A stretch of 64,000 nt of DNA, taken from contig NZ_JADNRA010000035.1 of assembly GCF_015709525.1 (NCBI RefSeq), forward strand, positions 292,483 through 356,482, in the 5' to 3' direction. This DNA is from Methylocystis sp. L43 (GTDB taxonomy: Bacteria; Pseudomonadota; Alphaproteobacteria; Rhizobiales; Beijerinckiaceae). The translations under genes were made by a program, and so were the position numbers. Positions 1 to 8,964 of this stretch are shown piece by piece. Every line of letters begins with the position of its first letter. The first letter of the stretch is position 1. The notes below the pieces were generated by a model. The model saw nothing but the letters and a program-made list of their open reading frames with translations. It was not told where the DNA came from and did not search any database.

Positions 1-1506
1 ATATTGCACCTCGTCGACGAGGCGCACGCGGGCGTCGACGCCGATGCGCTGCAGCGAGGCGGCGTAGTTGAGCGCAAGCCGCTCCTGATTGCGGTCCTTG
101 ACCATGATCTCAAAGGCCACAGGCTCGCCGTCCTTGCGCAAAACGCCGTTTTCGATGCGGTAGCCGGCGCTCTCGAGCAGATCGAGCGCGCGCTTGGCCA
201 TCTCGCGGTCGCGGCCAGACCCGTCATTCACCGGCGGTCGCCAGCGGCCTTCCAGAATGTCTTCGCGCACGGCGTCCGGAAACGGCGCCAGCAAGGCGCG
301 CTCCCCGGGGGACGCCGGGCGGCCAGAGGAAGACAATTCGGATTCGTCGAAGAAGCTTTTTGTGCGGGTGTAGAGGCCGGCGTAGAGATTCGTGTTGATC
401 CATTCAAAGTCGAACATCATGCCGAGCGCTTCGCGCAGGCGGATGTCCTTGAACAGGGGACGACGCGTATTGAAGACGAACCCCTCCATGCCTTTGGGGT
501 TTTCGTTTTTCAGCGTCTCCTTCACCACGCGGCCTTCCGTGAGCGCCGGGAAGTCGTAGCCGCTCGCCCAGCGGGTCGTGCTGGTTTCGTCGCGATAGTC
601 GAGAAGGCCCGCCTTGAAGGCTTCAAAGAGCGAATTGCCGTCACGGAAATATTGAATGTCGACCTCGTCGAAATTGTAGAATCCGCGCTGGCTCGGCAGG
701 TCGGCGCCCCAATAGTCCTCATTGCGACGCAGCAGCAGGCGCGCGCCGACTTGCGCGTCCGCGATCACATAGGGGCCGGAGCCGACGGGCTTGGCGAGCG
801 TCGCTTCGGAAAAGCGCTCGACGTCGGTCGCGTGTTTGGGCAGCACCGGCATGATCGCCAGAATGAGCGGCAGCTCCCGGTCGCCGACGCCAGAGAGGTC
901 GTAATGGACGGTATGCGCGTCGGGCGCGTCGATCGATTTGACCAGCCCATAGGCGATGCGCTGCTGCGGCCGTCCCTTCGTCTTTAAGAGATCGAACGAG
1001 AACAGCACGTCTTGCGCGGTGATCGGCTTGCCGTCGGAAAAGCGCGCGCGCGGGTCGAGATGGAAGGTCACCTGCGAACGCGCCTGATCGACGTCGATCG
1101 ACTGCGCGATCAGGCCGTAGAGCGTGAAGGGCTCGTCTTGCGAGCGGGCCATCAGGCTTTGAAAAACATTGCCGACAAGCCCCTGCGCCGCGGATCCCGA
1201 CTTGAGATTGAACGGATTGAGGCTGTCGAAGGTGCCGGCGAGGCCGACGCGAAGTTTGCCGCCCTTCGTCGCGCCCGGCTCGGCGTAAGGGAAGTGATGG
1301 AAATCATTTGGCAAAGCGGGCGCGCCGTGCATGGCGATCCCATGCGTCGGGCAGGGCGCTTCGGCCGCCCGCGGGGGCGGCGCGGCGCCCGAAGCGGGCG
1401 CGGCGATAAGGAGCGACAGGGCGAAGCTGAGCGCGCGGCGCCCCCGCATTCGCTGTTCGCCGCCGCCGCTGGCGGGGCGTCTTGCAGGAATCGGGTGAAT
1501 CTTCAT
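1..1506 (-). CDS. Extracellular solute-binding protein family 5 (YejA-like peptide binding protein), 3' end outside window
   Basis: Periplasmic substrate-binding subunit of an ABC peptide/oligopeptide importer. Reading the minus strand from ATG at 1506 gives 502 continuous codons running off the left edge. The N-terminus is a basic stretch followed by a hydrophobic run ending near SGAAPPP (signal peptide). It is followed by KGGKLRVGLAGTFDSLNPF, the start of the mature SBP_bac_5 fold, and then by FSDGKPITAQDVLFSFD, a hallmark of the family. Later residues (VGSGPYVI, the RNEDYWG motif, GAPLANLYAGL-type regions) also fit. An upstream in-frame ATG is absent, so 1506 is the best start. The rest of the operon would lie to the left. 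Substrate is not readable from sequence; YejA-type is preferred over DppA/OppA because of the FSFDLLK-TKGRP segment. Confidence 0.85.
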   Translation of the reverse strand, partial: MKIHPIPARRPASGGGEQRMRGRRALSFALSLLIAAPASGAAPPPRAAEAPCPTHGIAMHGAPALPNDFHHFPYAEPGATKGGKLRVGLAGTFDSLNPFNLKSGSAAQGLVGNVFQSLMARSQDEPFTLYGLIAQSIDVDQARSQVTFHLDPRARFSDGKPITAQDVLFSFDLLKTKGRPQQRIAYGLVKSIDAPDAHTVHYDLSGVGDRELPLILAIMPVLPKHATDVERFSEATLAKPVGSGPYVIADAQVGARLLLRRNEDYWGADLPSQRGFYNFDEVDIQYFRDGNSLFEAFKAGLLDYRDETSTTRWASGYDFPALTEGRVVKETLKNENPKGMEGFVFNTRRPLFKDIRLREALGMMFDFEWINTNLYAGLYTRTKSFFDESELSSSGRPASPGERALLAPFPDAVREDILEGRWRPPVNDGSGRDREMAKRALDLLESAGYRIENGVLRKDGEPVAFEIMVKDRNQERLALNYAASLQRIGVDARVRLVDEVQY

Positions 1507-1816
1507 CGGCGGACCATAATCCAACGTCCTGTCGCAAGAAGCGAGTCGCGCTTAAGTTTTCGGCCATTTTTTTGCGATAGTTGTGGGCAAAAAGCGCCTC
1601 CGCCAAGAATTGGCCGCTCCGTCCGGCTGGAATTTACTGCCGCGACCATGTAAGAGCGGTGCCGTCGCCTCGTCGGCGTCTCGCGATCGCGCTGGAACAC
1701 GGGCTGGTCAAGTTCCATGGCGCTGTGGCGCGAAGGCGGCTCCCGTTATGACGCGATCTCGAAACTATCCGGAGCCGGAGAGCGCCGGCCAGCAGGACAA
1801 TCGAAAGGAACTTCCG
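1507..1816. other. Divergent intergenic region
   Basis: About 310 bp between the minus-strand binding-protein gene and the plus-strand IalB-like gene. It should contain both promoters, but I see no convincing -35/-10 pair, RNA gene or repeat. Long reading frames crossing it on both strands lack homology signatures. Confidence 0.4.
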
Positions 1817-2542
1817 ATGTCGACCCATATCTCGCGTTCTTGCGCGATCGCCCTTGCGGGAGCGTTGCTGTTCGTCGGCGGCGGCGCACTGGCTCAGCAG
1901 GCGCCGGCGGCCGGCGCAGCGCAGCAGCAGCAACAGCAGCCTCAGGGGCCGATTGCCGCCGAACTCGTCGCTGTCCAGCCGGACTGGACCAAGGTCTGCG
2001 GCGCCGATCCGCAGACTAAGAAGGAAATGTGCTACACGACGCGCGACTTCGGCGTGTCGGCGAAGGAGGGCGAGGCGCCCCAGCCGCTGCTCGCGCTCGC
2101 AATCTACGATCCCAAGGGCGACGATCAGAAGATCATCCGTCTGCTGCTGCCGCCGGGGCTGATGCTGAAACCCGGCTTCCGCTTTTCGATCGATAAGGGA
2201 GCGCCGGAAAGCGGCGCGTTCGAAATCTGCTTCCCGAATGGCTGTTTCGCCGAGGCGAAGGTCAAGAAGGCGGTCGTTGACGGCATGAAGAAGGCCGAAA
2301 AAATGACCGTAGTCGTTAAGAATCAGGCGAACGGCGAGGTCACCTTCTATCTGCCGCTCGCCAATTTCGGCAAAGCCTTCGACGGCCCCGCCGTCGACCC
2401 GAAGGTTCTCGAAGAGCAGCAAAAGAAGCTGCAGGAAGAACTTCAGAAGAAGGCCGAGGAAGAGCGCAAGAAGCTCGAGGCTCAGAAGGGCGCCGCCACG
2501 TCGCCCGCGCCGAAGCCCGCGCCGGCCGCTACGAAGAAATAA
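1817..2542 (+). CDS. Invasion-associated locus B (IalB) family secreted protein
   Basis: 241-residue periplasmic protein. Start chosen at ATG 1817 because AAAGGAAC sits just upstream and the first 28 residues form a clean signal peptide (hydrophobic core ALAGALLFVGGGALA, cleavage before QQAPA). After a Gln-rich linker comes the IalB domain: WTKVCG, CYTTRDFG, the PPGLMLKPGFRF-ID block and the paired-cysteine segment FEICFPNGCFAEAKV. The last 45 residues are a Lys/Glu coiled coil followed by an Ala/Pro/Lys tail. The family is widespread in alphaproteobacteria; its role in free-living members is unknown. It is monocistronic, closed by the terminator at 2566. Confidence 0.85.
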   Translation: MSTHISRSCAIALAGALLFVGGGALAQQAPAAGAAQQQQQQPQGPIAAELVAVQPDWTKVCGADPQTKKEMCYTTRDFGVSAKEGEAPQPLLALAIYDPKGDDQKIIRLLLPPGLMLKPGFRFSIDKGAPESGAFEICFPNGCFAEAKVKKAVVDGMKKAEKMTVVVKNQANGEVTFYLPLANFGKAFDGPAVDPKVLEEQQKKLQEELQKKAEEERKKLEAQKGAATSPAPKPAPAATKK

Positions 2543-2565
2543 GTTTGTAACGAGCCCGAAGAAAA

Positions 2566-2597
2566 CCCGCGCGGGACGCTCCCGCGCGGGTTTTTTT
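2566..2597 (+). terminator. Rho-independent terminator after the IalB-like gene
   Basis: Ten-bp GC arms CCCGCGCGGG, each self-complementary, around the loop ACGCT, followed by seven T. An A run precedes the stem, so it could also act on the other strand. Confidence 0.93.
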
Positions 2598-2790
2598 GTA
2601 GCCATTGGCCCCGGGCGCGAATAACGCGCGGCGCGGCGTCGCCCTTCCGCCCTCAGCTTTTCCCAGAGATTCGCTGAACCCCCGACGAGTCGCGCATAAC
2701 GACAGCGTCACTTTGACGCGCGGCGATGAGCCGGTCTATATAGGCCGTCGGCCAAATCCATCGACAACCACCGGCGAGGTCAAAGCACGC

Positions 2791-3618
2791 ATGTCTATCG
2801 CCATCGCTATGGTCCTGGTCGTCGCGGGTTCGATCCTGTTTCACGTGTTGAGTCCCTGGCGGGCGACGCCGATCGCGTCGAACTGGGGCTTCATCGACGA
2901 CACGATGGGGCTGACCTTCCTTGTCACGGGAGCCGGATTCGTCGCGGTCATCCTGTTCATGGCGTATTGCCTCTATCGCTTTCGCCATGTGCCGGGCCGG
3001 CGCGCCGCCTATGAGCCGGAGAATCAAAAGCTCGAAGCCTGGCTTGGAATCGTCACGACGATCGCCGTCATCATTCTCCTCGCGCCCGGCCTGCTCGTCT
3101 GGGGTCAGTTCATCACCGTGCCTAAGGACGCGATGGTGATTGAAGCGGTGGGAGTCCAGTGGAGCTGGAGCTTCCGCCTGCCGGGCGCCGACAACCAGCT
3201 CGGCTCGAGCGATGTGCGCTACATCGACACCACCAATTCCATGGGTTTGAGCCCGGCCGATCCGAAGGGGCAGGATGATCTGCTGATCGCAAGCAGCGAA
3301 TTGCATCTGCCGATCGGCAAGCCGGTCAAGGTCCTGCTGCGCTCGATCGACGTCCTACATGACTTCTATGTCCCCGAGATCAGGGCGAAGATGGACCTCG
3401 TGCCGGGCGTTGTCACATATTTTTGGTTCACGCCGACCAAGATCGGCGAATATGAGATACTCTGCGCCGCCTATTGCGGCACAGGGCATCCGCAGATGCG
3501 CGGCAAGATGGTCATAGAGTCGGAGGCCGACTTCGAGACCTGGCGCACGGCGCAGCAGACGTTCGAGCAGTCGCGCAAGAGCGACGCGAGCCGAGACAAG
3601 CGGGCCTCTGCTCAATGA
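2791..3618 (+). CDS. Cytochrome c oxidase subunit II (CuA subunit)
   Basis: Carries the binuclear CuA centre that accepts electrons from cytochrome c. Start set at ATG 2791, preceded by GAGG at a suitable distance; an upstream in-frame extension has no membrane character. Two membrane helices lie near residues 3-20 and 40-65 and 90-110 (VTTIAVIILLAPGLLVWG), then the periplasmic cupredoxin domain with VQWSWSFRLPG, DVLHDFYVPEIRAKMD and the ligand loop CAAYCGTGHPQM. Both cysteines, the His and the Met are present, but the usual Glu between the cysteines (C-x-E-x-C) is Ala. That ligand acts through its backbone carbonyl, so binding can persist. First gene of the oxidase operon. Confidence 0.93.
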   Translation: MSIAIAMVLVVAGSILFHVLSPWRATPIASNWGFIDDTMGLTFLVTGAGFVAVILFMAYCLYRFRHVPGRRAAYEPENQKLEAWLGIVTTIAVIILLAPGLLVWGQFITVPKDAMVIEAVGVQWSWSFRLPGADNQLGSSDVRYIDTTNSMGLSPADPKGQDDLLIASSELHLPIGKPVKVLLRSIDVLHDFYVPEIRAKMDLVPGVVTYFWFTPTKIGEYEILCAAYCGTGHPQMRGKMVIESEADFETWRTAQQTFEQSRKSDASRDKRASAQ

Positions 3619-3733
3619 CGCTCACCGATGCGAGTTGCGCCGCTTTGACATTCATCGCCGCTGATCGAGCGCCGCCGCGACGGGGCTCCATCAATCGCCG
3701 GAAGCGCGATAGGGGCGAAGGGAGGATCGTTCC

Positions 3734-5500
3734 ATGACCGACGCCAGCGTACCCCAGAACGTCGCGCCGCCGCCGGCGGAGGTGCCGGACGTCGACCTCT
3801 ATCACGCGCACAGCTGGATCACGAAATATGTGTTCAGCCAGGACGCCAAGGTCATCGCCATTCAATACGCCGGCACGGCCATCACCGTCGGCATTTTGGC
3901 CCTGGTGCTGTCATGGGTGATTCGCCTGCAGCTCGCCTTTCCAGGGGCGATCCCTTTCATTGACGCCAACGTCTATTACCAGTCCGTGACCATGCATGGC
4001 ATGATCATGGTCGTGTATATGCTCACCGCCATCTTTCTCGGCGGCTTCGGCAACTATCTCATTCCGCTGATGGTCGGCGCGAGGGACATGGTGTTCCCTT
4101 ACGTCAACATGCTCAGCTACTGGGTCTATCTGATCGCGACCCTCGTTCTCGTCTCGAGCTATTTTTTCCCGGGCGGGCCGACCGGCGCCGGCTGGACGCT
4201 TTATCCGCCGCAATCGATTCTGACGGGCACGCCGGGCCACGAATACGGCATCATTCTGATGCTCGTCTCGTTGATCCTCTTCATCGTCGGCTTCACGATG
4301 GGCGGACTGAATTACGTGGTGACGGTGCTGCAGGCGCGCACCCGAGGCATGACGCTGATGCGCATGCCGCTGACGGTGTGGGGGATCTTCTCCGCCGCCG
4401 TCATGGCGCTTCTCGCCTTTCCCGGCCTTTTCGTCGCCTGCGTCATGCTGCTCCTCGACCGCACGCTCGGCACGAGCTTCTTCATGCCGTCGCTCGTCGA
4501 ACTCGGCGAACGCAAGGACTATGTCGGCGGCAGCCCGATCCTGTTCCAGCACCTGTTCTGGTTCTTCGGCCATCCAGAGGTCTATATCGTCGCGCTGCCG
4601 GCCTTCGGCATCGTTTCCGATCTGATCAGCGTGCATGCGCGCAAGAACATCTTCGGCTACAGAATGATGGTCTGGGCCATCATCGCCATCGGCGTGCTCA
4701 GCATGGTGGTCTGGGGCCACCATATGTATATCAGCGGCATGGACCCGTGGTTCGGGTTCTTCTTCGCGGTGACGACGCTCGCGATCGCGGTGCCGACGGC
4801 GCTGAAGGTGTATAATTGGGTGCTGACCCTCTGGCACGCCGACATTCACTTCACGACGCCGATGCTGTTCGCGCTGGGGTTCCTCGTCACTTTCGTCAAC
4901 GGCGGCATTACCGGCCTCTATCTCGGCAATGTCATCGTCGACGTGCCGCTGTCGGCGACGCTGTTCGTCGTCGCCCATTTCCACATGGTGATGGGCATCG
5001 CGCCGGTGCTCGTCATCTTCGGCGCCATCTATCATTGGTATCCGAAGATCACCGGCCGCATGATGGACGAGCGGCTCGGCAAGATTCACTTCTGGATCAC
5101 CTTCCTCGGCGCCTATGCGATCTTCTTTCCGATGCACTATCTGGGCGTGCTCGGGATGCCGCGGCGCTTTTACGAGATGGGCGAAACCGCCTTCGTGCCC
5201 GCGTCGGCCGCCACGCTCAACATTGTCATCACGGTCATCGCCTTGGCGGTCGGCTTCGCGCAGTCGATCTTCTTCTACAATCTGTTCAAGAGCCTGAAAT
5301 ACGGCGCCCCCGCCGGCGGCAATCCCTGGCGCGCCGCTTCGCTCGAATGGCAGACTCCGGAGACGCCGCCGGGACACGGCAATTGGGGTAAGCATCTTCC
5401 GGTGGTTTATCGCTGGCCTTACGCCTATAGCGTGCCCGGCGCGCCGGAGGATTATCTGCCGCAGAACGCGCCGCCGGTCAGAGGAGAGCGTTCGCCATGA
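3734..5500 (+). CDS. Cytochrome c oxidase subunit I (A-type heme-copper oxidase)
   Basis: 588-residue, twelve-helix catalytic subunit that reduces O2 and pumps protons. Visible motifs: low-spin heme His in VTMHGMIMV; D-channel residues in NYLIPLMVGARDMVFP followed by VNMLS; CuB/tyrosine motif GHPEVYI (His-Tyr crosslink of A1 enzymes); the CuB histidine pair in WGHHMYISGMDP; K-channel Lys in ALKVYNW; and the heme a3/low-spin histidines in VVAHFHMVMG. The gene lies 115 bp after subunit II, and its stop overlaps the start of the next gene (ATGA-type, 5497-5500). The long C-terminal tail carries a Pro-rich region. Class A1 is supported by the HPEVY motif. Confidence 0.95.
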   Translation: MTDASVPQNVAPPPAEVPDVDLYHAHSWITKYVFSQDAKVIAIQYAGTAITVGILALVLSWVIRLQLAFPGAIPFIDANVYYQSVTMHGMIMVVYMLTAIFLGGFGNYLIPLMVGARDMVFPYVNMLSYWVYLIATLVLVSSYFFPGGPTGAGWTLYPPQSILTGTPGHEYGIILMLVSLILFIVGFTMGGLNYVVTVLQARTRGMTLMRMPLTVWGIFSAAVMALLAFPGLFVACVMLLLDRTLGTSFFMPSLVELGERKDYVGGSPILFQHLFWFFGHPEVYIVALPAFGIVSDLISVHARKNIFGYRMMVWAIIAIGVLSMVVWGHHMYISGMDPWFGFFFAVTTLAIAVPTALKVYNWVLTLWHADIHFTTPMLFALGFLVTFVNGGITGLYLGNVIVDVPLSATLFVVAHFHMVMGIAPVLVIFGAIYHWYPKITGRMMDERLGKIHFWITFLGAYAIFFPMHYLGVLGMPRRFYEMGETAFVPASAATLNIVITVIALAVGFAQSIFFYNLFKSLKYGAPAGGNPWRAASLEWQTPETPPGHGNWGKHLPVVYRWPYAYSVPGAPEDYLPQNAPPVRGERSP

Positions 5501-6207
5501 GCGTCATGGGGCTCTTCTTTATCTTCATCGCCACCGTCGCCATCATGTGGTTGGTGCGCCAGGGGGTGATGGAGTCGCCTTGGCTCGAGGAAGGCGAGGT
5601 TGCGCATTATCGTCGCGCCGGCGGCGCCGAGCCGCCGACAGCCGGGAGAGTGGGGCTCGCGGTCTTTCTCGCTGTCGCCGGCTGTCTGTTCTCGCTGCTC
5701 GCCGCCGCTTTTTTCATGCGCGGCGATGCGCCCGACTGGCAGATGCCGCCGATCCCCGGCGTTCTCTGGGTCAACACTTTTCTTCTCGCCGCCAGCAGCG
5801 TCGCCCTGCAGGTCGCGGTCTTCGCCGCCCGGCGCGCCGACGCCGAGCGGGTCAAGACGGCGCTGCTTGTCGGAGCGGTAACGGCGGCTCTTTTCCTGAT
5901 CGGTCAAATCTGGGCGTGGCGCGAACTTCTCGAGCTGCGGTTCTTCGCTTCGAGCAACGCCGCCAACGCCTTCTTCTATCTGCTGACGGGCGTGCATGCG
6001 CTGCATCTCATTGGCGGTCTGGTGGCGCTTGCGCGAACCACCGACAAGGTGCGCGGCGCCGAGCGAGTCACCAAGGCGCTGACGACGAGCGTCGAACTCT
6101 GCGCCATCTATTGGCATTTTCTGCTGTTCGTCTGGTTGCTGATGTTCGCCATGCTGATCGGCTGGGCCGATGGTTTCGGCGCCATCTGCCGGCGTCTGCT
6201 TTCGTAA
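5497..6207 (+). CDS. Cytochrome c oxidase subunit III-like membrane protein (first of two)
   Basis: 236 residues with about six hydrophobic helices. The C-terminal half shows the subunit III signature: HALHLIGGLVALAR followed by VELCAIYWHFLLFVWLLMF. The N-terminal part (MSVMGLFFIFIATVAIMWLV) is a single helix unlike canonical subunit III, then a soluble linker. It overlaps subunit I by 4 bp. A second, more canonical subunit III follows 12 bp downstream, so the operon encodes two. This one may be an accessory subunit fused to a small leading helix. Confidence 0.85.
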   Translation: MSVMGLFFIFIATVAIMWLVRQGVMESPWLEEGEVAHYRRAGGAEPPTAGRVGLAVFLAVAGCLFSLLAAAFFMRGDAPDWQMPPIPGVLWVNTFLLAASSVALQVAVFAARRADAERVKTALLVGAVTAALFLIGQIWAWRELLELRFFASSNAANAFFYLLTGVHALHLIGGLVALARTTDKVRGAERVTKALTTSVELCAIYWHFLLFVWLLMFAMLIGWADGFGAICRRLLS

Positions 6208-6219
6208 AGGGAACGCGCT

Positions 6220-6948
6220 ATGACGGCGGAGCCTGTCACGACTGAACATGTAACGACCGAGCTCAATCTGCGGAGCAGCCTGCACGGCATGGTCGCTGAC
6301 TGGTCCTCGGATCAGCGCTCTTTTAAGAGCGCGTCCTGGGGCAAGGCGATGATGTGGATCTTCCTCGTCAGCGACACCTTCGTCTTCAGCTGTTTTCTGA
6401 TTTCCTACATGACGGTGCGCATGTCCACGACGGTGGAATGGCCGCACCCGAGCGAAATCTTCGCGCTCGAGATCGGCGGCAAGAAAATCCCGCTCATCCT
6501 CATCGCCATCATGACATTCGATCTCATCACGAGCTCGGGCACCATGGCGATGGCCGTCAACTTCGCCTATGCGCGCGAGCGCAGGAAGGCCGCGATTTTG
6601 ATGCTGGTGACGGCGTTCTTTGGCGCCGCCTTCGTCGGCATGCAGGCCTTCGAATGGACCAAGCTCATTCACGAAGGCGTGCGGCCGTGGGGCAATCCCT
6701 TCGGCGCGGCGCAGTTCGGCTCGAGCTTCTTCATGATCACCGGTTTTCACGGTTTCCACGTGTCGATCGGCGTGATTTTCCTGCTCATCATCGCGCGCGC
6801 CGTCTGGCGCGGCGATTATGACGTCGGACGGCGCGGCTTTTTCACGAGCCGCAAGGGCAGATACGAGATCGTCGAGATCATGGGCCTATATTGGCACTTC
6901 GTGGATCTCGTATGGGTCTTCATCTTCGCATTCTTCTATCTGTGGTGA
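6220..6948 (+). CDS. Cytochrome c oxidase subunit III (second of two)
   Basis: 242 residues with the classical subunit III features: a long cytoplasmic N-terminus, FKSASWGKAMMWIFLVSDTF, then FEWTKLIHEG, TGFHGFHVSIGVIFLLI and the C-terminal VEIMGLYWHFVDLVWVFIF. The GFHGFHV and YWHFVD blocks are diagnostic. Subunit III stabilises subunit I and supports proton uptake. It lies 12 bp after its paralogue, with AAAGGGAACG upstream of the start. Confidence 0.92.
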   Translation: MTAEPVTTEHVTTELNLRSSLHGMVADWSSDQRSFKSASWGKAMMWIFLVSDTFVFSCFLISYMTVRMSTTVEWPHPSEIFALEIGGKKIPLILIAIMTFDLITSSGTMAMAVNFAYARERRKAAILMLVTAFFGAAFVGMQAFEWTKLIHEGVRPWGNPFGAAQFGSSFFMITGFHGFHVSIGVIFLLIIARAVWRGDYDVGRRGFFTSRKGRYEIVEIMGLYWHFVDLVWVFIFAFFYLW

Positions 6949-6965
6949 CGTCTCCGACGGGGGAA

Positions 6966-7349
6966 ATGATGACGGCGACGACGGACGATACGACCCATAG
7001 CCATGTTCAAGTCGCGCAAGCGGCGCAGCCCGCGGCGCAGGCGCATGGCCAGCAGCATCCGATCAAGCTCTATCTTCTGGTGTGGGGGCTGCTCTTCGTT
7101 CTGAGCGCCTGCTCCTATCTCGTCGATTATTTCGACTTCCAGGGCTATTTGCGCTGGTTCCTGATCGTCGTGTTCATGCTGCTGAAGGCCGGGCTCATCG
7201 TCGCCGTCTTCATGCACATGGCGTGGGAGCGGCTGGCGCTGGTCGTCGCGATTCTGGCGCCGCCGATGGCGGTTCTCGTGCTGATGGCGATGATGGCGTG
7301 GGAAGGCGACTACACCAATTATCTGCGCGTGATCTTTTTCGGCGCGTGA
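6966..7349 (+). CDS. Cytochrome c oxidase subunit IV family protein (caa3-type)
   Basis: 127 residues: a polar N-terminus rich in Gln/Ala/His, then three hydrophobic helices (LYLLVWGLLFVLSACSYLV, LRWFLIVVFMLLKAGLIVAV, LALVVAILAPPMAVLVLMA). The middle KAGLIVAVFMHM segment matches the prokaryotic COX4 family. Two adjacent ATG codons (6966, 6969) follow a GGGGG ribosome site, so either may be used. Small accessory subunit, last large gene of the operon. Confidence 0.85.
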   Translation: MMTATTDDTTHSHVQVAQAAQPAAQAHGQQHPIKLYLLVWGLLFVLSACSYLVDYFDFQGYLRWFLIVVFMLLKAGLIVAVFMHMAWERLALVVAILAPPMAVLVLMAMMAWEGDYTNYLRVIFFGA

Positions 7350-7411
7350 TGCGGGCTCGCCCGCTCCGCCTGAATAAATCGCGCTGATCTCGGGCCGTCG
7401 GAGAATGGCAA

Positions 7412-7528
7412 ATGCGAGAACAGGATCAGCGCGTCGCCAATAAGGCGATCCTCATCGTCCTCTCGGCGCTCTGCCTCGTCATGATCATTTTTCTCGGCGC
7501 CTGGACGCTCGTCGCGCATCTGCAATAG
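7412..7528 (+). CDS. Small single-helix membrane protein at the end of the oxidase operon
   Basis: 38 codons from ATG 7412 with GGAG eight bases upstream. A charged N-terminus (MREQDQRVANK) is followed by one long hydrophobic helix (AILIVLSALCLVMIIFLGAW) and a short tail. It lies 62 bp after subunit IV in the same direction. The composition, ribosome site and location suggest a real accessory peptide of the oxidase, comparable in size to other small oxidase subunits. I do not recognise a named family. Confidence 0.6.
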   Translation: MREQDQRVANKAILIVLSALCLVMIIFLGAWTLVAHLQ

Positions 7529-7536
7529 CGCGCGGG

Positions 7537-8964
7537 CTATTCATCGAGCGCTCCCTCCTCATTGACCGCATGCGCTAGGCCGGCCGTCGTCACCAGTCCC
7601 GCGACGCTGACGACGACCATGAGGGCGACGACGCCCGTGAGTCCCCAGCCGGCCTGCAGTTGCGGCACCACGAATGTGCCGAAAGTGGCGCCGACCTTGG
7701 CGCTCGCCGCCGCAAAGCCGCTCGCCGAGGCGCGAATGGTCGTCGGGAAAAGCGTCGGCGCGAGGGTGAACGTCGTGGCGTTGGGTCCGGCGTTCATCGC
7801 GAAATTGAACAGCATGAAGCCGCCGATGACGAAGGCGAGATGCGCATTGGCGCCATTGTCCGACATCGCGGCGAAGAGCAACAGCAGCATGCCAAGCCCC
7901 ATGCCGCTAAATCCTGCGACCTGCATGGTGATCCGGCCAAAACGGGGAACAGCCCAGAGGCTCGCCACAAAGCCGACGATGAGAAAAGCGTCGACGATGG
8001 CGCTGCCTTCCGCGTCGGCGAAGTCGGCCGCGATCGAGCCCGCGTCGGCGGCGCCAAGATGCATGGCGCCGAGAATAACGGGCGTGAACAGGCCAACGCC
8101 GTAGGTCGCCACGTCCATCAACATCCATGGGAGGGAGACGAGCATCGTGCGGGCGCGATAGGCTTTGCGGAACAGCGTCGAATAGCCGACGTCCTGCGCA
8201 TTGGGCGCGGAAGCCCGCTTGGACGTTGCAAGGGCGACTGCTTTCGCGCCAAGGTTCTCGGGCCTCTCGCCGAACTCGATCGACAATGTCTTGAGCAGCG
8301 CCGTCGCTTCGCCGATGCGTCCCTTTGTGACCAGCCAACGCACGCTTTCCGGCGCCCATAGGCGCGCAGATAAGAAAAGCAACGCAATCATGCCGCTGGC
8401 GCCGAACAGCAGCCGCCAGTCTTCTGTTGACGGTCGCAGCTTCAATAAAGCGAGGCCGGCGAGAGCCGCCGCCGCCATGCCGACCGACTGCAGGGCGATC
8501 GTCGCAACCGTCATTCTGTTGCGCGTGGCGCGCGGCATGAGTTCCGACACATAGGCGCCGCTCGTCGGAAAATCGATGCCGACGCCAACGCCAAGCAGGA
8601 ACTGCGACAGCAGGATGACGCGGGCGTTCGGCGCCGCCGCGCCGATAAAGCATGCGAGCGCGATGATCGCCATGTCGGCGATGAAAACGCGCTTGCGGCC
8701 GAATCTGTCCGCGCCGATGCCGCCGAGCGCCGACCCCGCGACCGCGCCGAGCACCAGCGCCGATCCAATCAGGCCGACGAAAAGCGGGCTGATCGGAAAG
8801 TCGCGCTTGAGCAGCGGCAGCGCGACGCCCAGTCCGGACACCGAGAAGCCGTCCAAAAACGCGCCGCCGCTGGCTGCGAGCCAATAGGCGTAATGACGCC
8901 ATGTCATCGGCGCTTCGTCGAGCGCGGAAAAGACCGAGGCGGCGTTCACTGGCGACGCCGTCAC
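7537..8964 (-). CDS. MFS transporter (sugar-porter/aromatic acid-like)
   Basis: 475 residues, twelve predicted helices in two halves. The helix 2-3 loop GADRFGRKRVFIADM is the MFS signature motif A, and helix 5 carries LGVGVGIDFPTSGAYVSELMP, as in sugar/metabolite:H+ symporters. PESVRWLVTKGRIGEA follows helix 6, another sugar-porter mark. The start is GTG at 8964, overlapping the stop of the PPK2 gene (GTGA), so the two are translationally coupled. Substrate cannot be deduced; a niacin, phosphate or organic-acid transporter are all possible. It ends 9 bp from the convergent small oxidase gene. Confidence 0.88.
   Translation of the reverse strand: MTASPVNAASVFSALDEAPMTWRHYAYWLAASGGAFLDGFSVSGLGVALPLLKRDFPISPLFVGLIGSALVLGAVAGSALGGIGADRFGRKRVFIADMAIIALACFIGAAAPNARVILLSQFLLGVGVGIDFPTSGAYVSELMPRATRNRMTVATIALQSVGMAAAALAGLALLKLRPSTEDWRLLFGASGMIALLFLSARLWAPESVRWLVTKGRIGEATALLKTLSIEFGERPENLGAKAVALATSKRASAPNAQDVGYSTLFRKAYRARTMLVSLPWMLMDVATYGVGLFTPVILGAMHLGAADAGSIAADFADAEGSAIVDAFLIVGFVASLWAVPRFGRITMQVAGFSGMGLGMLLLLFAAMSDNGANAHLAFVIGGFMLFNFAMNAGPNATTFTLAPTLFPTTIRASASGFAAASAKVGATFGTFVVPQLQAGWGLTGVVALMVVVSVAGLVTTAGLAHAVNEEGALDE

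Noticed and set aside
4..987. Long plus-strand frame over the peptide-binding protein gene
   Set aside because: Antisense shadow of the minus-strand SBP_bac_5 gene, which shows family motifs.
3911..5395. 494-codon minus-strand frame, His/Asp/Arg-rich
   Set aside because: Shadow of oxidase subunit I; composition is that of an antisense GC-rich frame.
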